Below, piece by piece: positions 1-5,329 of a DNA stretch of 11,103 nucleotides (position 1 is the stretch's first letter; every line of letters begins with the position of its first letter). The notes beneath the pieces were generated by a model, which saw only the letters and a program-made list of their open reading frames with translations, ran no database searches and was not told the origin of the DNA. A program made the position numbers and the translations under genes. Origin of the DNA: Opitutaceae bacterium (GTDB lineage: Bacteria; Verrucomicrobiota; Verrucomicrobiia; Opitutales; Opitutaceae). Where the stretch lies: positions 1 to 11,103 of the forward strand of contig PMSP01000104.1 in assembly GCA_003168315.1 (NCBI GenBank), written 5' to 3'.

Positions 1-1525
1 CCTTGACCTCGCTGCGCTTTCCAAAGAGGGCGTCCGCCTCGTTGAAGAGGAGGACCGCCCCGCTCTCGTCGGCCGCGTCAAAGATCCTGCGCAGGTTCTT
101 TTCCGTCTCGCCGATGTACTTGCTGACCACGGAGGCCAGGTCGATCTGGTACGCGTCGCGCTCGAGCTCCACCGAGATGATCTCCGCCGCCATGGTCTTG
201 CCAGTCCCGCTTCCGCCGGCGAAGAGCGCGGCGACCCCCAGGCCGCGCCCGTACTTGTTCGCGAAGCCCCATTGCCCGTGCACCACCGGACGGTGGCGGA
301 CATGCGCGATGATCTGGCGCAGGACGCCGCTTTGCAGGGCCGGCAGCACGAGGTCGTCCCAGGTCGCCTTCGGCTCAATCCGCAGGGCGAGGCTGTCAAG
401 CGACCGGCGCGCATGGGTCCGGCAGACCTGCCAGGCCAGGTGGCCCGGATCGGGACTGCCCGCGGCCGATCCCCGGACGACCGCGCCGGCCAGGCGGATG
501 GCGGGAGCGTCCAGATTGAAACCCTCGGCGATGCGGTCCAGCTCCCCGTTCATACCCTCCGCGAACGCACCGAGGCTCTCCGTCCACAGGACCTTCCGCC
601 CCGCGACATCGAGCGCGGGAACGCTGATCCGCAGGCCGTCCAGCCGCTCGAGGGGCGAGCCCTCGCGGACCTCGACGGCCACGGGCATGTGGAGCTGCGA
701 GATAAAGGCGGAGACGAGCCGCGCGTTGTCCTCACCCTCCAGGTCGTCGGACTGCAGGTAGAGGGACCAGCCCCCGAGCACCAGCTCGCGGCTGCACAGC
801 CGGGCCAGCTGCTCGCGCTCGGGCGGTTGTGAAGGGATGTCCGCCGCCCTGAGGGCGTGGGGGCGAAGCCCGACCGCCCGGAAGGCCTCCTGGGCCACCA
901 GGCGCAGCTCGAAGCTTCTCTTGCCCACCAGCAGGACGGGCTTGCGCTGGGAGGGATCGGCGTCCGATCCCGACCAGTAGCCCGAGGCCACCTTCGCGCA
1001 ATCCACCTGGGCTGGGGAGGGCGCGGAATCCAGCTCGGCCAGCGGCCGCACGGTCGGCTCCAGCCGCTCGTCGATGCACGGGAGCCCGATCAGGAAATGC
1101 AGGACGCGCTCGTCGATCCGCAGCGGGCTGCCGACCAGCCGGTCGCCCGGCGTGACCTCGAGCAGGCGCCAGTGGCGCAGGGGCCGCTCGCGCGCCAGGG
1201 CGCTCCAGTGGGGATCGCGCAGCGCCCCCATCGCCAGGCCGAACGTCGGTGACGTCATGCGGGGGTCGTTCTGCGCCGCGGCGCAGGCCTGCCCAAAGCG
1301 GCCCTCGATCTCCGCGCCGAGGCACAGGAGCAGCACGTCGCACTCGAACGGGCTGAGCCCGAAGCCCCGCCTCAGGTGATCGAGCGGCGTGGAAGGGTCC
1401 ACCGCCGGCACGAGCCCCTCGGAGGCCTCCGGCGCTTCCGGGGCTCCCCCGGTGATCGCCAGGTAGACCCGGTCCAGGGCTTCCGAGAGCCACGCTTGCT
1501 GCGGTTCCATGGCGAGCGGTTTCAT
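1..1525 (-). CDS. eCIS AAA+ ATPase (Pvc15-like), 3' end beyond window
   Basis: This reading frame is open from ATG 1525 to the left edge (508 codons), so the C-terminus is missing. Residues 1-410 form an N-terminal region found in front of the AAA+ module of eCIS ATPases. The AAA+ core begins near 415, with Walker A GGSGTGKT at 437-444, the stretch SKYIGETEKNLRRIF at 468-482 and Walker B LLFNEAD at 492-498. The residue before the catalytic Glu496 is Asn495, where Asp is usual. Sensor I, arginine finger and sensor II would lie outside the window. The start overlaps the DUF4255 stop by one base (TGATG), which implies translational coupling; no Shine-Dalgarno is visible and Met6 is an alternative start. 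In characterised eCIS this ATPase is not a T6SS-type ClpV. Roles in assembly or cargo loading are proposed for the family, and the role here is inferred from context. Confidence 0.93.
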   Translation of the reverse strand, partial: MKPLAMEPQQAWLSEALDRVYLAITGGAPEAPEASEGLVPAVDPSTPLDHLRRGFGLSPFECDVLLLCLGAEIEGRFGQACAAAQNDPRMTSPTFGLAMGALRDPHWSALARERPLRHWRLLEVTPGDRLVGSPLRIDERVLHFLIGLPCIDERLEPTVRPLAELDSAPSPAQVDCAKVASGYWSGSDADPSQRKPVLLVGKRSFELRLVAQEAFRAVGLRPHALRAADIPSQPPEREQLARLCSRELVLGGWSLYLQSDDLEGEDNARLVSAFISQLHMPVAVEVREGSPLERLDGLRISVPALDVAGRKVLWTESLGAFAEGMNGELDRIAEGFNLDAPAIRLAGAVVRGSAAGSPDPGHLAWQVCRTHARRSLDSLALRIEPKATWDDLVLPALQSGVLRQIIAHVRHRPVVHGQWGFANKYGRGLGVAALFAGGSGTGKTMAAEIISVELERDAYQIDLASVVSKYIGETEKNLRRIFDAADESGAVLLFNEADALFGKRSEVK

Positions 1526-2796
1526 CACGCGGTGATCTGCGCCTGGGGAAGAAACTGCCCGAAGGTCGGGCTCCCCGTGGTCTTGTCCAGGGTAAGCCGG
1601 CTCTGGGCGCCATCCACCTGCACGCGGACAGGCAGCGCGACCGGCGGGGCCGTGTAAGGGAAATCGCCCGGAATCGGGAAGCTCAGCGTGGAGGAGAAAT
1701 CCGGGGCGCCCGGCGCCCGGGCGGGCAGCGAGATGGAGCTGTCCCCGACCATGAGCGCCACCTGCTGCTCGCGCCCGACCGGGGGGGTGACGTTGAGCGT
1801 GAGCGTGGTGTTGATGGCCGCGCTGATGGGCGGCGCGGTGGTGATCGTCGGGACGAGGAAGAACTGCGTCGAGTTGGACGAGAAGCCCGTATGCGGATCA
1901 GTCGGGATGCCAAAGCTCACCTGGCGGACGACGCGCACCGAGCGCACGCCCGCCGGGAGCGTCGGCGGCAGCTTGATGCGGACGCAGGCGTCCTGGACCG
2001 ACGACGCCGGGACGGGGGGATCCGAGTCAAACTGCACCATCGTGTCGGTGGCGACGTCGCCCAGGAAGTTCACCCCGATCATGACCAGCATGTCCCCCGG
2101 TGCGGCGCTCGTCGGCGAGACGCTGTTGATCGTCGGGGGCTGGAGCGACATCGCCGCGACGTTCCTCGACTGGACCGGCAGGTTCGACTTCACGGTCGCC
2201 GTGCTCTGGATCAGGACGACCGTGACGAGGTACGACGTGGTGGCCCGGTAGTTGGTCTGGAAGGCCATCCACAGCCTCGAGATCTCGTCGTTCGTGAGCG
2301 TCTCGGGCGTGACCTTGATGGATTCGACCTGGCTCGCCAGGGTCGTGTTCACGAGGAGAAGGACCTCCGGCGTCGGCGTGCTCCCGGCGATCAGCCCCAG
2401 GAGCGTGTTGATGTCGCTCTGGGACAGGATCGGGTTGTCGTGGAACACCTTCATCGCCCATCCGAGGAGGATCTCGCCGTCGAACTCGTTCTTCCCGTAG
2501 GCGCTCACCAGGTAGTGGAGATTCAGGGCCAGCGGGGGGTTGCTGAGCGTGCGCCCCTGGCTGTCCATCGATGGCAGGCCGACGTTCCTGAATGCCGGGT
2601 TCAGGCTGGCATAGTACATGAACAGGTTCAACTTCACCGGCTCGTCGTCGCCCGTCGCGATGAGGTCGGGCGGCCCCACGCTCACGCCGGGGATGGACGG
2701 GTCCATGATCGCCGACGGGCCGTTGGCCGTGAGGGCGTTGTGCAGCGTCCATTTCAGAACCGCGCTGATCCCGGCGACGGCAAGGTAGTCGCTCAT
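1525..2796 (-). CDS. DUF4255 / Pvc16-type tail terminator with IPT/Ig-like C-terminal domains
   Basis: A 423-residue protein. Residues about 8-205 match the DUF4255 (Pvc16 N-terminal) pattern: AVAGISAVLKWTL at the start, then PDLIATGDDEPVKLNLFMYY at 43-62, LALNLHYLVSAYG at 89-101 and the late segment SRLWMAFQTNYRATTSYLV at 173-191. In PVC/AFP particles this protein caps the sheath-tube end distal to the baseplate. Residues about 218-317 look like an IPT/TIG domain (PTINSVSPTSAAPGDMLVM, then a Gly-Val-Asn-Phe turn), and 318-405 look like a second, weaker beta-sandwich. Such extensions are common in DUF4255 proteins of some eCIS and may decorate the cap. The start is supported by GGAGG six bases upstream (2803-2807). 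ATGA overlap joins it to the upstream gene and TGATG to the ATPase. Confidence 0.92.
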   Translation of the reverse strand: MSDYLAVAGISAVLKWTLHNALTANGPSAIMDPSIPGVSVGPPDLIATGDDEPVKLNLFMYYASLNPAFRNVGLPSMDSQGRTLSNPPLALNLHYLVSAYGKNEFDGEILLGWAMKVFHDNPILSQSDINTLLGLIAGSTPTPEVLLLVNTTLASQVESIKVTPETLTNDEISRLWMAFQTNYRATTSYLVTVVLIQSTATVKSNLPVQSRNVAAMSLQPPTINSVSPTSAAPGDMLVMIGVNFLGDVATDTMVQFDSDPPVPASSVQDACVRIKLPPTLPAGVRSVRVVRQVSFGIPTDPHTGFSSNSTQFFLVPTITTAPPISAAINTTLTLNVTPPVGREQQVALMVGDSSISLPARAPGAPDFSSTLSFPIPGDFPYTAPPVALPVRVQVDGAQSRLTLDKTTGSPTFGQFLPQAQITA

Positions 2797-3944
2797 GCCG
2801 GGCCTCCGTAGTGGGGACGGCTGAGGAAGTCGCCCAGGCTCACCCGGGGACGATAGGCCTTCCTGCGCGGCGCGGGCGCTTTCGCCTGCACGGCGCGCAC
2901 CTCGATGTGGCCGATCGACACATGCACCTCGACCGACGGGACCGCTTCGCCGCCGCGAGGCGGATTCCGGGACGAGGCATCGGCACGACGCCCGGAAACG
3001 GGCTGTCCCGCGGGCACGGTCACCATTCCCCGCTCGCCATCCTCGGGCCGCGCGCCGGCCCCGGATTCAGCACCGGAGGCATCCCCTGCCCCCTCGACTG
3101 GGGGCTGGCGCGCCGCCGGGACTCGCTCGCCCCGGGACGAAGCCGGTTCTGCCGCCGGTCGCGGCAACCGCGCCCGCTCCTCGACCTGAGATGCTGGCTC
3201 TGCGTCCCGCGCCGAAAGTGCGCGGGAAGTCATTTTTCCAAGGCGGGCGCTGGCCTTGGCGAAAAGGCCGGCGGGGATTTCCGTGCGGGTGGTAGGCGGC
3301 TCCTGGGCAACGGCCGTTGCTAATGCCGCCTTTTTTCCTGCGGGAGCCCGTGCATCCCGATCTCCGGGAACCGATTCAGGCGCGGCGAACTGGATCTTCC
3401 TGCCGGTTCTGTGGACGGCCCTGGACAGTAGGCTGCCGGGAATCTCCGTTTTCACTGCGGACGGGGGAGCCGCCGGAAATGCCTCGCCGGGGCGTAGCTT
3501 TCCAACTGGCGGGAACGCACTCACCTCGGCAACCGGCTTCCGGACGGCATCGGTCGGCATTGCGGCGGAGGGTTTCTCCGCCACCGGCGCCGGATCAGCT
3601 TCCTTTTTCCTCCGTTGGGACGATGCCTTGGATTCCGACGCCGGCCGGATCGTCTCCTCACGAGTCGCCGGGCTGGGGACCGATGTGCGCTCAGGAGCCC
3701 GCTCGTCCGCGGGCGCTGGCGGATCGATCGGCTCGCGCGAATCGGCCCGACGGTCCGGGCTCGCCGCGGGCTGTCCGAAGGAAACCTCCGGTTCCGGTGC
3801 GGAAACCGCCGGAAGGCCGCGGGGCCGGTCGCCCTCCCACGGGCCGCCGTCCCGGGACGGCGCGTGGATCGAGGGCAGGATCGGCTGAAGGGGCGCCAGC
3901 GGGCCCCGGCTGCGCTCGACAAGTCGCTGCAGCAGGTCGCTCAT
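2793..3944 (-). CDS. Pro/Ala-rich disordered eCIS protein with conserved ends
   Basis: A 383-residue protein, mostly low complexity (Pro, Ala, Arg, Ser, Glu, Gly), so probably disordered. Both ends look ordered. Residues 1-27 form a short amphipathic segment (SDLLQRLVERSRG) followed by a Pro/Leu/Ile stretch. Residues 337-350 (SVEVHVSIGHIEVR) form a likely beta-strand pair followed by a basic tail and SLGDFLSRP at 369-377. From memory, a strand of the type VHVxIGxIEVRA with a basic tail recurs at the C-terminus of hypothetical proteins between the gp26-like and DUF4255 genes of other eCIS, with middles of very different length. Two internal segments at 165-187 and 220-242 resemble each other (TEIP, then L, then R-x-G-x). 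Function is unknown; a flexible tether between cap or baseplate parts is inference. Start and stop both use ATGA overlaps; GGAG lies 11 bases before the start. Confidence 0.85.
   Translation of the reverse strand: MSDLLQRLVERSRGPLAPLQPILPSIHAPSRDGGPWEGDRPRGLPAVSAPEPEVSFGQPAASPDRRADSREPIDPPAPADERAPERTSVPSPATREETIRPASESKASSQRRKKEADPAPVAEKPSAAMPTDAVRKPVAEVSAFPPVGKLRPGEAFPAAPPSAVKTEIPGSLLSRAVHRTGRKIQFAAPESVPGDRDARAPAGKKAALATAVAQEPPTTRTEIPAGLFAKASARLGKMTSRALSARDAEPASQVEERARLPRPAAEPASSRGERVPAARQPPVEGAGDASGAESGAGARPEDGERGMVTVPAGQPVSGRRADASSRNPPRGGEAVPSVEVHVSIGHIEVRAVQAKAPAPRRKAYRPRVSLGDFLSRPHYGGPA
3219..3287 (-). repeat. Internal protein repeat, copy 2 (residues 220-242 of the disordered protein)
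   Basis: Second copy of the motif described for residues 165-187, 55 residues further on. Pattern: Thr-Glu-Ile-Pro-x-x-Leu-x-x-(Lys/Arg)-Ala-x-x-Arg-x-Gly-(Lys/Arg). It is predicted as a short amphipathic helix within disordered sequence. Confidence 0.55.
3384..3452 (-). repeat. Internal protein repeat, copy 1 (residues 165-187 of the disordered protein)
   Basis: Encodes a segment with TEIP, a Leu-Leu pair, Ala, Arg and Gly-Arg-Lys. It matches the spacing of TEIP, Leu-Phe, Ala, Arg and Gly-Lys in residues 220-242. The match is at protein level; the DNA has diverged, so this is an old repeat or a repeated binding motif. Confidence 0.55.
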
Positions 3945-4708
3945 GACCGGACCATCTCCAGGTAGCCCGCCCGCCGGTGCTCGCTCATCCCGAGGATCGC
4001 GTCCTCCGACCAGCCGTAGGTTGAGGCCAGCTCGTGCACGTCGTGCAAGAGACGGCCTGCGCCGTGGCGCACCTTCGCCCAGAGAAAACGCGGCAGGTCC
4101 AGGTCAACCGCCTCGTAATGGCCGCAGTCGAAGCAGTGAACCTGGCAGGTGACCTCTGCGGCCCGGTGAAGCCGCTCAAAGTTTGTTTCCGCCAGAAACT
4201 CGGATTCGCGCAGGGCGGCGGAGGCGCCCGCGTCAGTGGCGGGGTTGCCGTTCACCTCGATGCACCGCTCGAGGAGCACCCGGCGCGCCTTCACCAGGTC
4301 GGCCTCGCTGCTCGCAGCCGCCAGGTCGAGGCTGTTCGCCATGCGCATGGAGAACGTGTCATCCCCGAGCGTCCACCCGAGCGTCGGCTCCGCGGACTGG
4401 GCCTCAAGCTCCCGGATCACCTCCTGCACGCTCATCCCGAATTCCAGGCGCGCGCCGCATTGGGGGCACGGGAGGCAGCCGTTCAGCGTGGCGCCGAAGC
4501 TCAGGTGCCACAGCCGGGCGAGCTCGAGGTTCAGCTCCGGGATGCCGACCGCGTCCCATTCCGCCGGGGTGGACCCGGGCCGGGCCACGGACAGGACCGC
4601 CGCCGCGCGGCCCCTGTCGCCCGCCGCCGAAGCACGATCCCAGGCCTCGAGCAGGAATCTGCCGCGCAGCGGGGTCATGCTTCCAAAGCTCGGTGTCGTC
4701 GACCGCAT
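3941..4708 (-). CDS. T4 gp26-like baseplate hub assembly chaperone-type protein with two CxxC clusters
   Basis: A 255-residue protein resembling the gp26-like proteins that follow the tube gene in many eCIS. Supporting signs are an N-terminal Leu/Ala-rich helical region (about 12-75), CPQCGARLEF at 81-90, CFDCGHYE at 192-199, and the end region FLWAKVRHGAGRLLHDVHEL followed by YGWSEDAILGMSEHRRAGYLEM at about 208-252. That tail is the most recognisable part of the family. Cys81/Cys84 and Cys192/Cys195 could form one zinc knuckle; Cys78, Cys188 and His191/His197 lie close by. In T4, gp26 is a chaperone for hub assembly, and a similar role here is inference. No Shine-Dalgarno precedes ATG 4708, where the upstream bases are pyrimidine-rich. 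A 60-base spacer with a strong hairpin separates it from the tube gene, and its stop overlaps the next start (ATGA). Confidence 0.82.
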   Translation of the reverse strand: MRSTTPSFGSMTPLRGRFLLEAWDRASAAGDRGRAAAVLSVARPGSTPAEWDAVGIPELNLELARLWHLSFGATLNGCLPCPQCGARLEFGMSVQEVIRELEAQSAEPTLGWTLGDDTFSMRMANSLDLAAASSEADLVKARRVLLERCIEVNGNPATDAGASAALRESEFLAETNFERLHRAAEVTCQVHCFDCGHYEAVDLDLPRFLWAKVRHGAGRLLHDVHELASTYGWSEDAILGMSEHRRAGYLEMVRS

Positions 4709-4735
4709 TGGAAGGGGAGATACGTGCCCATGCGC

Positions 4736-4761
4736 GCCCGTGCCCGCGGACGGGCACGGGC
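4736..4761 (-). other. Strong intercistronic GC hairpin between tube and gp26-like genes
   Basis: An 11-base perfect inverted repeat, with arms at 4736-4746 and 4751-4761 and a 4-base loop at 4747-4750. On the transcript strand the loop reads TCCG. It begins 7 bases after the tube stop codon. No T-tract follows (the next transcript bases are GCGCATGGG), so it is not a canonical intrinsic terminator. It more likely protects the 3' end of the sheath-tube message or partly attenuates downstream transcription. The structure is directly visible; the function is inferred. Confidence 0.75.
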
Positions 4762-4768
4762 TGCACGG

Positions 4769-5296
4769 CTATGCATGCGTTGATGTGTAGCTTGCCTCGG
4801 TGGGCTCCGTCACCGAGGTGTCCCGGTCCCAGCCCTCGTTTTCCAGCTTGATGTGCTGTATGGCCACCGCGTTGGCGTTCGCATCCAGGTCCGGCAGCGC
4901 CTGGTACTCGGAGACCCACGAGCGATAGATCTTGTAGCTGATGGCGAGCTGCCCCGCCTCGTTGTAGAAGTCGAGGATGACGTCCTTGCGGAAATCGAGG
5001 AGCGAGACCACGGCCCCGAGGCCCGCTTTGATCTGCCAGACCTTGGCGGCCCAGGCCTCGAACTCAGGGTCATGGGTGACCCCCCGCTCGAGCGTGATGG
5101 CTTCGTATTCCGTGCGGCCCGGCGACTTGCGGCTCGTGCTGGGGTCCCCGCCCTCCCGGTGCTTGACGACCTCCGTCGTGCGCTTGAGCGCGGAGGCCTT
5201 GCTGATGCCGGCGACGTAGCGTCCGTCCCACTTGAGCCGGAATTTGAAGTTCTTGTAGGGATCAAAGCGCGTGGTGTTGACTGTGAATTCGGCCAT
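4769..5296 (-). CDS. Contractile injection system tail tube protein (T4 gp19-like)
   Basis: A 175-residue protein, a normal length for a phage T4 gp19-type tube subunit. Family signatures are clear: RFDPYKNFKFRLKWDGRYV at 10-28, a Lys-Arg-Thr-Thr-Glu-Val segment, EGGDPSTSRKSPGRTEYEAI at 48-67 with the following LERGVTHD, and near the C-terminus EYQALPDLDANANAVAIQHI with the following KLENEGW. Tube monomers stack as hexameric rings inside the sheath and form the channel through which cargo passes. It is the most conserved protein in the window. The start is decided by AAGGAG (5303-5308) six bases before ATG. The gene follows the sheath by 33 bases and is surely co-transcribed with it. eCIS usually carry a second tube-initiator paralogue, which must lie beyond the left edge if present. 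Confidence 0.97.
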   Translation of the reverse strand: MAEFTVNTTRFDPYKNFKFRLKWDGRYVAGISKASALKRTTEVVKHREGGDPSTSRKSPGRTEYEAITLERGVTHDPEFEAWAAKVWQIKAGLGAVVSLLDFRKDVILDFYNEAGQLAISYKIYRSWVSEYQALPDLDANANAVAIQHIKLENEGWDRDTSVTEPTEASYTSTHA

Positions 5297-5302
5297 GGTG
5301 TT

Positions 5303-5308
5303 CTCCTT
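5303..5308 (-). promoter_or_regulatory. Strong ribosome binding site of the tube gene
   Basis: The transcript strand reads AAGGAG with a 6-base spacer to ATG 5296. It is among the strongest sites in the window, consistent with high demand for the tube subunit. Confidence 0.85.
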
Positions 5309-5329
5309 TTATTTGTTGCTGCGCACGGG

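Noticed and set aside
3..832. Plus-strand open frames opposite the ATPase
   Set aside because: Ser/Arg-rich translations without motifs; they are the antisense shadow of GC-rich coding sequence carrying Walker A and B on the other strand.
732..1613. Long open frame on the minus strand, out of phase with the ATPase
   Set aside because: Its product is Arg/Gly/Pro-rich with no recognisable motif and it overlaps the ATPase and DUF4255 genes. The in-phase frame from 1525 gives a clear AAA+ protein.
1891..2811. Plus-strand open frame opposite the DUF4255 gene
   Set aside because: Arg/His/Asp-rich shadow typical of high-GC antisense; the minus strand has a recognised family.
4736..4761. Intrinsic terminator ending the sheath-tube operon
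   Set aside because: The stem is strong, but no run of T follows on the minus strand and the next gene is functionally part of the same system.
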